From NCBI GenBank assembly GCA_021817245.1, contig JAKAVQ010000002.1, positions 78,721-142,720 on the forward strand: a DNA stretch of 64,000 nucleotides, written 5' to 3'. Source of the stretch: Thermoplasmata archaeon (GTDB lineage Archaea; Thermoplasmatota; Thermoplasmata; Lutacidiplasmatales; UBA184). Made by a program: the position numbers and the translations under genes. Positions 10,144 through 18,895 of the stretch are shown piece after piece. Under the pieces are notes generated by a model that saw only the letters and a program-made list of their open reading frames with translations, searched no databases and was not told where the DNA came from. Numbering within the stretch: position 1 is the first letter of the stretch; each line of letters starts with the position of its first letter.

Positions 10144-10926
10144 TCAACGGCCCTTAAAGCTGGGCTTGCGCTTCTCCACGAACGCGCTCAGCCCCTCCTT
10201 CGCGTCCTCGGTGACGAAGAGCCGGTTCTGCAGCTCGCGCTCGAGCGCGAGACCCGCGGTGAGCGGCATCTCGATCCCCTCGACGACCGAACGCTTGATG
10301 AGGCTCACGGCGCGCACCGGCCCGTGGGCGAGCGCGGAGGCGTACGCGCGGACGTCCTTCTCGAACGTCTCCTTCGGGTAGACGTAGTTCACGAGGCCGA
10401 CCGCGAGCGCCTCGTCCGGCGTGAGGAGCTTTCCCGTGATCATCATGTCGAGGGCCCGGGACGTCCCGATGAGGCGGGGCAGCCGCTGGGTGCCGCCGGT
10501 CCCGGGAAGGACCCCGAGCGTCACCTCGGGGAGCCCGATGCGGCCCGACTCCCGTGCCATCATCCTAAGGTCGCACGCGAGCGCGATCTCGAGGCCGCCG
10601 CCCACGCAGTGGCCGTTGATCGCCGCCAGAACGATCTTCGGTGTCGTCGCGAACTTGTCGAGCGTCTCCTGACAGTGCAGGCAGAACATCGCCTTGAAGT
10701 CCGGCTGGCTCTTCTTGAGCATCTCGATGTCGGCGCCCGCGCTGAAGAACCCCGGGACCTGGCTCGCGAGAACGACCACGCGGGCGTGCTCGTCGAACCG
10801 CAGTTCCTCGACCGCCTCGTCGAGCTCGCGCATCATCGCGAGGTCGTAGGTGTTCGCCTTCGGCTTGCCGATCTCGATGTACCCGACCTCGTCGTCGATC
10901 CGGGTACGGAGGTACTTGCCCTGCAT
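10144..10926 (-). CDS. Enoyl-CoA hydratase/isomerase (crotonase family)
   Basis: GFFSAGADIEMLK...AAINGHCVGGGLEIALACDLRMMARESGRIGLPEVTLGVLPGTGGTQRLPRLIG. Confidence 0.94.
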   Translation of the reverse strand: MQGKYLRTRIDDEVGYIEIGKPKANTYDLAMMRELDEAVEELRFDEHARVVVLASQVPGFFSAGADIEMLKKSQPDFKAMFCLHCQETLDKFATTPKIVLAAINGHCVGGGLEIALACDLRMMARESGRIGLPEVTLGVLPGTGGTQRLPRLIGTSRALDMMITGKLLTPDEALAVGLVNYVYPKETFEKDVRAYASALAHGPVRAVSLIKRSVVEGIEMPLTAGLALERELQNRLFVTEDAKEGLSAFVEKRKPSFKGR

Positions 10927-10993
10927 CGCCCTCGCCTGCCCGCCCCGCCGGACACCCCGGGGGGGATAACGGCGACGCCCCCGCGGAACGGCA

Positions 10994-11704
10994 TCAATGC
11001 CGCCGGGGGCCGACCGCCCGCCGCTCGTCGACGTGGCCGTCCGGGTGGCCGATGACGAGCCGGTCGGCGAGCCCGACGAAGATGCCGGTCTCCACGACCC
11101 CGAGCAGGTCGCGCAGCGCCCGGTGCGCGTCGGCCGGGTCCGCGAGGGGCGCAGGGGGCACGAGGTCGAGGATCTCGTTGCCGTTGTCCGTGCGCCCGGA
11201 AGACCCGTGCGGTCCGTCGCGCGCCAGCACGCGGTAACCCAGCGCGGCGACGTGGCGTTCCACGACCGGCCGGGCGAACGGCACCACCTCGACCGGGATC
11301 GGGCTCTTCTCCCCCAGGCCCGTGACGAGCTTGGTCGGGTCGACGAGGATGACGACCTCGTCGGAGAGGTGCGCGAGGAACTTCTCCCGGAAGAGCGCCC
11401 CGCCGCCCCCCTTCGTGAGGTCGAGCGACGGCGTGACCTCGTCGGCGCCGTCGAGCATCAGCTCGAAGCGGTCGTCGGCGCGCAGCGGCCGTACCGGGAT
11501 CCCGAGCGAGCGGGCCAGCTCTTCTGTCGCCCGCGAGCTCGCGACGCAGTCGAACGACGCCCCGGGGAACCGCTCGGCGATCGCCCGGACCGCCTCGGCC
11601 GCGGTCGACCCCGTCCCGAGCGCGAGTCGCTGCCCCGGCCGGACCCACCGCTCGACCGCCGCGCGGGCGGCCGCGATCTTCGCCGGTCGCCACTCCCCCG
11701 CCAC
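10994..11704 (-). CDS. rpiA: Ribose-5-phosphate isomerase A
   Basis: RLALGTGSTAAEAVRAIAERFPG...LMLDGADEVTPSLDLTKGGGGALFREKFLAHLSDEVVILVDPTKLV...PHGSSGRTDNGNEILDL. Confidence 0.95.
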   Translation of the reverse strand: MAGEWRPAKIAAARAAVERWVRPGQRLALGTGSTAAEAVRAIAERFPGASFDCVASSRATEELARSLGIPVRPLRADDRFELMLDGADEVTPSLDLTKGGGGALFREKFLAHLSDEVVILVDPTKLVTGLGEKSPIPVEVVPFARPVVERHVAALGYRVLARDGPHGSSGRTDNGNEILDLVPPAPLADPADAHRALRDLLGVVETGIFVGLADRLVIGHPDGHVDERRAVGPRRH

Positions 11705-11790
11705 GACCCCCGGGAGGGCGCGGGCCTCTTCAACCCGGCGGGCCGGCCGGCCGACACCGATAAGCCCCCGGTGCCCTCCGGCGCGATCGG

Positions 11791-12501
11791 ATGCCGCGAT
11801 CCCGTCCGACGCCGCCCGCCCCGGTCGTGGTCTCGGTCGGTGGGTCGGTGCTGCTCACCGGCGCCGGGGACCGGGAGTACCTCGAGAACCTCGCCGAGCT
11901 CCTGCGCCGGTGCGGGCGCGGGCTCCCGCTGGTCGTCACCACCGGCGGCGGCCGCACCGCCCGCGAGTACATCCGCCTCGGGCGCGAGCTGGGCCTCACG
12001 GAGGTCGAGCTTGACGAGGTCGGGATCGACGTCACGCGCCTGCACGCGCGCCTGCTCGCCGCCCGGATCGGGCCCCCGTGCCCCGCCCGTCCCCCCACGA
12101 CCGTCGCCGACGCCGTCCACGAGCTCCGCCGAGCGTCCCCCGTCGTGCTGGGAGGGACCGAACCCGGCCACACGACGGACGGGGTGGCGGCCCTGCTCGC
12201 CGTCCGCCTTCGGGCCGCGCGCGTCGTCAACGCGACCGACGTGGACGCCGTCTACGACCGGGACCCGCGGACCCACCCGGACGCCCGGCGGATCGCCCGG
12301 CTCACGTGGGAGGAGTTCCGCTCCATGGTCGCAGCCGCCACGTCGGGCGAGGCGGGCCAGAACTTCCTGTTCGACCACCTCGGCGCGGAGAGCCTCGCCC
12401 GAGCCGCGATACCGCTGTGGGTCGTGTCGGGACGCGACCTGCCGAACCTCGAGGCGGCCCTCACCGGCCGGACCTTCCGCGGCAGCCGGATCGGTGGCTG
12501 A
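11791..12501 (+). CDS. pyrH: Uridylate kinase, archaeal type (amino-acid-kinase fold)
   Basis: VVVSVGGSVLLTG...VTTGGGRTAREYIRLGRELG...VLGGTEPGHTTDGVAALLAVRLRAARVVNATDVDAVYDRDPR...GQNFLFDHLGAESLARAAIPLWVVSG. Confidence 0.9.
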   Translation: MPRSRPTPPAPVVVSVGGSVLLTGAGDREYLENLAELLRRCGRGLPLVVTTGGGRTAREYIRLGRELGLTEVELDEVGIDVTRLHARLLAARIGPPCPARPPTTVADAVHELRRASPVVLGGTEPGHTTDGVAALLAVRLRAARVVNATDVDAVYDRDPRTHPDARRIARLTWEEFRSMVAAATSGEAGQNFLFDHLGAESLARAAIPLWVVSGRDLPNLEAALTGRTFRGSRIGG

Positions 12502-12555
12502 GCCCGCCGGGGGACCCGCCGAACGGCTAATACCCGGAGCACTGTCCGCCCGACC

Positions 12556-13185
12556 ATGCACCGCATCGCCTTCCTCGGGCCCCCCGGCGCCGGCAAGGGG
12601 ACCCAGGCCGCCGTCCTCGCGACGGAGCTCGCGATACCCCACCTCTCGACGGGCGACCTGTTGAGGGGGGAGGCGGCGGCGCGCACGCCGCTCGGCCTCG
12701 AGGCCGACGGCTACATGCGGTCCGGACGCCTCGTGCCCGACGCGGTCGTCCTCGGGGTCCTCCAAGAGCGGATCGGCCGGCCGGACGCCCGCAACGGCTT
12801 CCTCCTTGACGGCTTTCCCCGGACCGTCGCCCAGGCGACGACGCTCGAGTCGGTCGCCCCCCTCGACCGGGTGGTCTTCTTCGAGCTTCCGCACGACGTG
12901 CTGGTGGAGCGGCTGTCCAGCCGTCGGGTCTGCCCCGCGTGTCGGACGGTCTACAACCTCCTGAGCCACCCGCCACGGGTCGCGGGACGCTGCGACCGGG
13001 ACGGCGCCGAGCTCGTCCAGCGGCCGGACGACCGCCCGGAGGCGATCGCGACGCGGCTTACGGTCTACGCCGAGACCACCGCTCCGATCGTCGACTTCTA
13101 TCGGGCTCGCGGAAGGCTCCGGACGATCGACGCGAGGGGAACCCCCGAAGAGGTCGGCCGTCGGATCCGCGACGCGACCCGCTGA
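12556..13185 (+). CDS. adk: Adenylate kinase
   Basis: MHRIAFLGPPGAGKGTQAAVLATELAIPHLSTGDLLRGE...GFLLDGFPRTVAQA...CPACRTVYNLLSHPPRVAGRCDRDGAELVQRPDDRPEAIATRL. Confidence 0.96.
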   Translation: MHRIAFLGPPGAGKGTQAAVLATELAIPHLSTGDLLRGEAAARTPLGLEADGYMRSGRLVPDAVVLGVLQERIGRPDARNGFLLDGFPRTVAQATTLESVAPLDRVVFFELPHDVLVERLSSRRVCPACRTVYNLLSHPPRVAGRCDRDGAELVQRPDDRPEAIATRLTVYAETTAPIVDFYRARGRLRTIDARGTPEEVGRRIRDATR

Positions 13186-13728
13186 TCACGCCCGCGTCCA
13201 AGCCGGGTCGATCCTCAGGACCTCGCCTCCGACCCACCGGCCCCCCTCCCGAAAGAGGCGGACCCCCTCGAGGTAGCCGAGGAGGGAACCCCAGGAGCGA
13301 GCGGCGGCCGGAAGGGCCGCCGCCGTCCCGAGCTCGATGAGATGCCCATGGGAGACGAGGAGCAGGCGACCGCCGTCGCGCAGGCGTTCGACCTCCCCGG
13401 CCCAGAGCGCCGCCTGGTCGTTCGCGAACCGACCGACGATGCCTCCGAGCTCCACGATATCGACAAACCCGGCGAACGACGACCGCGAGGCCTCGGCGAG
13501 GCGGTCGCTCACGGCGTCCGGCACCGACCCGAGGCCCTCGAGCTCGGAGTCCACGCGGAATCCCATCGCTTCCGCCGTCTCGACGGCCCTCGGGCGGGGC
13601 GAGGTGACCACCCGGTCGAACCCCGGCGAACCCGAACCCACCCGACGGGCCAACGCGACGCCGGTCGGGCTGAGGTGGAGTCCGCCGGGCGAGCGGTGGC
13701 TGTGCCGTCGATGCTCCAGGAGCCGCAT
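13186..13728 (-). CDS. Histidine phosphatase family protein
   Basis: MRLLEHRRHSHR...GLHLSPTGVALARRVG...DRVVTSPRPRAVETAEAMGF...LLLVSHGHLIELG. Confidence 0.85.
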   Translation of the reverse strand: MRLLEHRRHSHRSPGGLHLSPTGVALARRVGSGSPGFDRVVTSPRPRAVETAEAMGFRVDSELEGLGSVPDAVSDRLAEASRSSFAGFVDIVELGGIVGRFANDQAALWAGEVERLRDGGRLLLVSHGHLIELGTAAALPAAARSWGSLLGYLEGVRLFREGGRWVGGEVLRIDPAWTRA

Positions 13729-13791
13729 GGCCGAGCCGACCGCGCCTACCCGACGCAGAGTTTATAGGCCGACCGCCGCTCTTCCGAGCGT

Positions 13792-13898
13792 CCCGGCTTA
13801 GCTCAGTGGTAGAGCGGGGGACTGTAGGCGTGACTGCCGGACCACCGGCGGCCCCCGTGGAGATCCTCAGGTCGCCTGTTCGAGTCAGGCAGCCGGGA
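13792..13898 (+). tRNA. tRNA-Tyr(GTA) with a 35-nt intron at 37/38
   Basis: Acceptor CCCGGCT/AGCCGGG+A; D arm GCTCAGTGGTAGAGC; anticodon stem GGGGA/TCCTC with loop CTGTAG|A, intron ~13828-13862; TTCGAGT T loop; C1-G72 as in archaeal Tyr; TTTATA box ~26 nt upstream. Confidence 0.92.
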
Positions 13899-13963
13899 CC
13901 TGAGGCGCCGCGGGGAGGGAGTCAACTTTTTTTGACCCACCGCTTAAGGAGGATATCGGAGGC

Positions 13964-15085
13964 GTGTCGACCGACATGGGCGAGACGAGCGGACCTCCCA
14001 CCGGCACGGGGGCACGTCGGTTCGACGTCTCCGGCCCCCGCGCGCTCGCCCTCGAATTCCTGCGGATCGCGGTCGGGCTCGTCTGGGCCCTCAACCTCGT
14101 GTTCATCGTCGCCCCCCAGAACCACTGGTTCGCGGACTTCTCGGCGACCGCGCTCTCCTACGCTCCGACGACGATCGGGGGCCCCGGTCTCGCCCAGTAC
14201 GTCGGTGCCCACGCCGCGGTCTTCTCGTGGCTCGTCGCGCTCGTCACGACCTATCTCGCCGCCGCGTTCCTTCTCGGGTTCACGACCCGTCTCGCCTGCC
14301 TCGTCGGCGGGGTCTTCTCGGCGATCCTGCTCGCCACGCAGGTCGGGAGCACGTTCGTCTTCCCGGGCGGCACCGACGTCGGGGAGCATCCCCTCTACCT
14401 CGTCATCTACATCGCGCTCGTCGTCGGCGGTGCGGGACGGACGCTCTCGGTCGACCGGTGGCTCTCCGACACGTTGGCTCGCCGTCGCGCGGAGCACGCC
14501 GCCCGGGGCCTCCCGGTCCCCCGGCGGGCGTGGACCGCCGGCCCGAGCTACCGGTTCTTCCTCGCCTACTTCACCGCGGGCATCCTCGTGTCGTTCGCCG
14601 TGACCCTCGGCCTCATGGTCGCGGTCCCGTCGAGCACGCCTTCGGGCGTCGGACCGACCCCGGTCTACTACGAGAACCTCACCGTCTCGTTGAACCCCGT
14701 CAACGGCTGGCCGCAGTACACGCCCGCGAACTTCACCGTGCCGACGGGCCGGGTCGTCTTCACGATCACCGACCACGATTCTCCGATGAACTGGTCGCAA
14801 TGTCCGTGCGTCGTGAGCGGCACGGACAAATCGGTCGAGATGGTCAACGGGTCGCCCGACCACATCGTCCCCTCCTCGAACGTCGCCCACTCGTTCAACA
14901 TTCCCCAGCTCGGCCTGGACGTGTACTCCCCCGGTCAGAGCGTGGTCGTGTTCACGATCGACCTCATCAACACCGGCACGTTCGTCTGGTTCTGCATTGC
15001 CCCGTGCGGCGCGGGGGCGAATCCGTACACCACGCCCCCGATGGGAACGCCGGGGTTCATGACCGGAACGATGACCGTCAGCTGA
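13964..15085 (+). CDS. DoxX/DoxD-like membrane domain fused to a C-terminal cupredoxin-like domain
   Basis: N-terminal four-helix DoxX-like region (ALEFLRIAVGLVWALNLVFIV...AAFLLGFTTRLACLVGGVFSAILLATQ...), one more TM, then VAHSFNIPQLGLDVYSPGQSVVVFTIDLINTGTFVWFCIAPCGAG...MGTPGFMTGTMTVS (His...CxxxC...Met). Confidence 0.65.
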   Translation: MSTDMGETSGPPTGTGARRFDVSGPRALALEFLRIAVGLVWALNLVFIVAPQNHWFADFSATALSYAPTTIGGPGLAQYVGAHAAVFSWLVALVTTYLAAAFLLGFTTRLACLVGGVFSAILLATQVGSTFVFPGGTDVGEHPLYLVIYIALVVGGAGRTLSVDRWLSDTLARRRAEHAARGLPVPRRAWTAGPSYRFFLAYFTAGILVSFAVTLGLMVAVPSSTPSGVGPTPVYYENLTVSLNPVNGWPQYTPANFTVPTGRVVFTITDHDSPMNWSQCPCVVSGTDKSVEMVNGSPDHIVPSSNVAHSFNIPQLGLDVYSPGQSVVVFTIDLINTGTFVWFCIAPCGAGANPYTTPPMGTPGFMTGTMTVS

Positions 15086-15177
15086 CCGGTCGGCTCGGGG
15101 CCGGGCGTCCCGCCCGGGGGCGACCCGCCGGCGGGCGTCAAAGGGGCTAAGGGGAGTGCCGGACTGACCGACGATCG

Positions 15178-15594
15178 ATGATGCCCCGGGGCCGTGCGCT
15201 CGGTCGCGACGACCGCGCGCTCGTTCGCGCCGCCGAGGGGGCCTTGCGCGCCGGCTGGGTGGAGGGACGTCACACGGTCGCCGCGGCCGTCCGCACGCGC
15301 GGCGGCGCGGTTTACCTCGGGCTCAACCTCAACGGGACGAACTCGCCGTGCGCGGAACCGGTCGCCCTCGGCGCCGCGGTCACGCAAGGCGATCGCGCGT
15401 TCGAGACGATGGTCGCGGTGCGTCGTCGTGGGGACCGCTATCCGGTCCTCTCCCCGTGCGGGACCTGCCGCCAGCTCCTCTACGATTACGCGCCCCGGGC
15501 CCGGGTCATCGTGAGGTTCCGGGACGGCCGGGTCGCGCGACTCACGATCGAGGAGAGCCTCCCGGCCCCGTTCGGTTCGTTCGACGAGGGGTAG
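15178..15594 (+). CDS. Cytidine/blasticidin-S deaminase-like protein
   Basis: NSPCAEPVALGAAVTQG...LSPCGTCRQLLYDYAP zinc motifs (CAE, PCGxC). Confidence 0.85.
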   Translation: MMPRGRALGRDDRALVRAAEGALRAGWVEGRHTVAAAVRTRGGAVYLGLNLNGTNSPCAEPVALGAAVTQGDRAFETMVAVRRRGDRYPVLSPCGTCRQLLYDYAPRARVIVRFRDGRVARLTIEESLPAPFGSFDEG

Positions 15595-15656
15595 GACGCG
15601 TCGGGGGTCGCCCCCACCTCCGGCTCGGACGGCGGCGGACGGACCGCGGGCGCCGG

Positions 15657-17624
15657 TCAACGGACCCGGAGCGCATTGAAGATGACGACGACGTCGAGGA
15701 CCTCCTGGATCACAGCCCCGACCGCGGGGGCGATGAAACCGAAGCTGGCGATGCCCATCAGCACCAGGCTCGTCCCGAGGCCGAAGAGGATCCCCTGGCG
15801 GGCGATCCGGAGCATCCCCTGGCCGAGCGAGATCCCGTCCGCGACGCGGCCCACGTCGTCGACGAGAAGGACGACATCGGCCGCCTCCGCCGAGATGCCC
15901 GAGCCGTGGGCGCCCATCGCGACGCCGACCGACGCGCTCGCGAGGGCCGCGGCGTCGTTGATCCCGTCGCCCACCATGACCGTCGAGCCGAACCGGCGGC
16001 GGACCTCTCCGACCCGCTCGACCTTCGCTTCGGGGAGGAGCTCCGCGTCGACGTTGGGGATACCGGCTTGACGCGCCACGTCCTCGGCGTTCTCCCGCGA
16101 ATCCCCCGTCAGCAGTCCGAGATGCTGGACGCCGAGCGCCGTGAGGCGACCGGCGAGGCCGACCACCTCGGGTCGGAGCGGGTCCGCGAAGAGGAGGGCG
16201 CCCGCGGGAGACCCGTCGACGAGGAGGTACGATACGAGCCGGCCCGAGACCGCCCCCGATCTTTGGACCGCCTCCCGCTCCGCGTCGAGCGTGCGTCCGG
16301 CGACCGAGACGCAGAGCGTGCGCGAGCCGACGACCACCCGGCGGCCCTCGATCGTGCCCGCGACGCCGGCGCCCGGAAACTCGTGCACGTTCGCGACCGC
16401 CGGCAGGCGAATGCCCTGGGCGCAGCGGGCGATCGCCGCCGAGAGGGGGTGCGAGGAGTACCGCTCCAGGGCGGCGGCCAGACGGACGACCTCGGCCGGG
16501 TCGTTCGGGCCGAACGGGACCACGCGGTCGACCTCGGGCTGGCCCGAGGTGAGGGTGCCGGTCTTGTCGAAGAGGACGGCCTTTGCCCGCCCGAGCTCCT
16601 CCATCGCCGAGCCGCTCTTCGCGACGACGCCCCGGTCGGAGGCCCGGTTGATCGCTCGAACCACGGCGATCGGGGTCGCCAGGATCAACGGGCAGGGAGT
16701 GGCAACGACCAGCACGGCGAGACCGGTGAGCGGGCTGTGCGTCGCGAGGGAGGCGATCGCGGCGAGGACGACGGTCGTCGGCGTGAACCAGACCGCGTAA
16801 CGGTCGGCGAGACGCTGGATGTTCGGCTTGCGGGTCTGCGCGGTGCGAACGAGCTCGACGATCCGCGAGTACTGGCTCTCCCGGCTCGGTCGGACCGCGA
16901 GGAGGTCGAACGGCGGCCCGACGTTCGCGCTGCCGCTCAGCACCGACGCCCCCGACCGCAGGGTCTTCGGCAACGGTTCCCCCGTCACGGCCGAGTCGTC
17001 CACGACGGCGGTCGCGCTCGCGATCGTCCCGTCGACGGGAAGGATGTCTCCGGCGCGCACGGCCAACCGGTCCCCGGGGGCGACCGCGTCGACCGGGACA
17101 CGCGTCACCTCGTCGCCGTCGTACCGGTAGGCCCATCGGGGGGCCCGCCGCGTCAATCGTTCGAGCGAGGCGGACGCGCGGTGAAAGGCGTAGTCCTCGA
17201 TCGCCTCGCCGCCGGATTGCATCAGCACGATGATCACCCCGGCGAACGCCTGGTCGAGGCCGATCGCCGCCAGAATCGCGAGGGTCGCGATCACGTCGGA
17301 GGCGAACTGGCGGTGCCAGAGACGACGGGCGGTGGCGAAGACCAGCGGGGACCCGCCGACGACCAGCGTCCCGAGCCAGACGTAGGCCGCCGGCTGGGGC
17401 CGATGGAGCCCGAACGACAGGTACGCGCCGACGATCAGACCCGCGAGCGCGAGGAACGGCAACGGGTACCGGACGGCCCACCGTCCCCACCGTCGCGCGG
17501 CGGAGAGGTCCGGGACGGCGGGGAGATCGCCCTCTCCACCGCTCCCGTCCGATCGGGGGTCCGTCGGGACGACGACGACCCTCGGTCGACCTTCGTCGCC
17601 GCGCATCGTCCCACCGCCGACCAC
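15657..17624 (-). CDS. Heavy-metal P1B-type ATPase (TPC membrane motif, no N-terminal CxxC HMA domain)
   Basis: VVATPCPLILATPIAVV, DKTGTLTSGQPEVDRV, HPLSAAIARC, GDGINDAAALASASVGVAMG. Confidence 0.92.
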   Translation of the reverse strand: MVGGGTMRGDEGRPRVVVVPTDPRSDGSGGEGDLPAVPDLSAARRWGRWAVRYPLPFLALAGLIVGAYLSFGLHRPQPAAYVWLGTLVVGGSPLVFATARRLWHRQFASDVIATLAILAAIGLDQAFAGVIIVLMQSGGEAIEDYAFHRASASLERLTRRAPRWAYRYDGDEVTRVPVDAVAPGDRLAVRAGDILPVDGTIASATAVVDDSAVTGEPLPKTLRSGASVLSGSANVGPPFDLLAVRPSRESQYSRIVELVRTAQTRKPNIQRLADRYAVWFTPTTVVLAAIASLATHSPLTGLAVLVVATPCPLILATPIAVVRAINRASDRGVVAKSGSAMEELGRAKAVLFDKTGTLTSGQPEVDRVVPFGPNDPAEVVRLAAALERYSSHPLSAAIARCAQGIRLPAVANVHEFPGAGVAGTIEGRRVVVGSRTLCVSVAGRTLDAEREAVQRSGAVSGRLVSYLLVDGSPAGALLFADPLRPEVVGLAGRLTALGVQHLGLLTGDSRENAEDVARQAGIPNVDAELLPEAKVERVGEVRRRFGSTVMVGDGINDAAALASASVGVAMGAHGSGISAEAADVVLLVDDVGRVADGISLGQGMLRIARQGILFGLGTSLVLMGIASFGFIAPAVGAVIQEVLDVVVIFNALRVR

Positions 17625-18138
17625 GCCGGGGTGGGTCGGTCGTCCGGCGAGAGGAGCGAGGGCACCTTAGAGGTTCCCTCCCTCCGACCCGAGACGGGGT
17701 CGGCTCACCCCCCTCTGCAGGTCTCCTCGCGGTCGGCCGCGCGACCCGAGGGTCCGCCGTGCGGCGTCGTCCGCCGACCGGCACCCGATCCTCTCGGGCG
17801 CCTCCGCGCACCCAAAACGGGAGCTCGGATCACGGGTGGGACTGTGTACTACGCTTGTTGATATCGGTTAACATTGTGTTATCTCCTCCGTACGGCAGCC
17901 CGTGGGCGGGATCCCCCGTACGACGCACCGACTCGAGACCCGCACCCACCGTTTCTTCCCCCGTCCTCCGGTTGGGGGCGGGCCGATGAGATCGATCGCT
18001 CGGCGATACGGCGACGGAACGCCGTTCGAGCGCTCTCCTGCGACCGAGGGGGATCACCCCCGTTTCGTAGCCCGGCCCCCTACTTGAGACGGAACGCCCG
18101 ACTGCGGGTCCTGCGGCCCCGGCGCACCCTCGCCGGGC

Positions 18139-18699
18139 TCAAAGGGGCGCGGGCGTCCGCGCCGATGCGGGGCGTAGGGACATCTCCTCGGCGACCGCCC
18201 CCGGAGTGTGCGCGAGCGGCTCGACCTTGCCGGTGCGACGGAACCCCCGGTCGAGGTAGAGCCGGACCGCGGCCACCTGGGTCGGGTTGACCGATAGGCG
18301 CACCTCGGCGGTGGGGTGGTCGAGCGAGGTCCAGCGCAGCACCTCGTCGAGAAGTCGTCCCCCGACCCCGGTTCCCCGGTAGTCCGGGTCGACCCACATC
18401 CCCCAGACCACGTACGAGGGCTCTTCCCAGAAGACACCGGCCGTGCCCACCAGGTCGCCGCCGGCGTTCTCCGCGAGCCACGAGGCCGCTTCGGAGGAGG
18501 AGGCCGCCCGATGGGTCCGCTCCCTCCAGAGGGACTCGGTGAACGTCGATTCGCGCGCCCAGGTGCTCCCGAAGGCGAGGGGGTCCGATCGCAGCGCCCG
18601 CAGTCGGAGCGTGCGGTACCGGTCCCAGTCCGCATCGACGATGCGCCGTACCGTCACGACCGGTAGCGACGGCGGCGGTGGACCCGAACGGGGGACCAT
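18139..18699 (-). CDS. GNAT-family N-acetyltransferase
   Basis: TVRRIVDADWDRYRTLRLRALRSDPLAFGSTWARE...GMWVDPDYRGTGVGGRLLDEVLRW...VNPTQVAAVRLYLDRGFRRTGK. Confidence 0.9.
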   Translation of the reverse strand: MVPRSGPPPPSLPVVTVRRIVDADWDRYRTLRLRALRSDPLAFGSTWARESTFTESLWRERTHRAASSSEAASWLAENAGGDLVGTAGVFWEEPSYVVWGMWVDPDYRGTGVGGRLLDEVLRWTSLDHPTAEVRLSVNPTQVAAVRLYLDRGFRRTGKVEPLAHTPGAVAEEMSLRPASARTPAPL

Positions 18700-18895
18700 G
18701 GGCCGAACCTGGCGGCGACCGTTGCCCCGGTCGCCTAAAGGCTTACCCGGGCGCCCGTCGACCCTCGGGATCTCCGCCCCTCGAACCGTCGGCGCACGGC
18801 CTCGTCCCGGTCCGTCGAACGACCGAGAGGATCGTAGCCTTCGCGCTCCCCGGAGGGCCGAGCGGCGCCGGGGGAGGGGGGGCCCTCCGCTCCGC

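Noticed and set aside
14935-17811. 958-aa minus-strand ORF overlapping the P-type ATPase in another frame
   Set aside because: Arg/Gly/Pro-rich shadow frame; the 655-aa frame has all P-ATPase motifs.
17846-17880. AT-rich GTTGATATCGGTTAACATTGTGTTATCTCC as a replication origin element
   Set aside because: Single short AT-rich patch with no repeats or orc1/cdc6 nearby; more likely a promoter for an unknown transcript.
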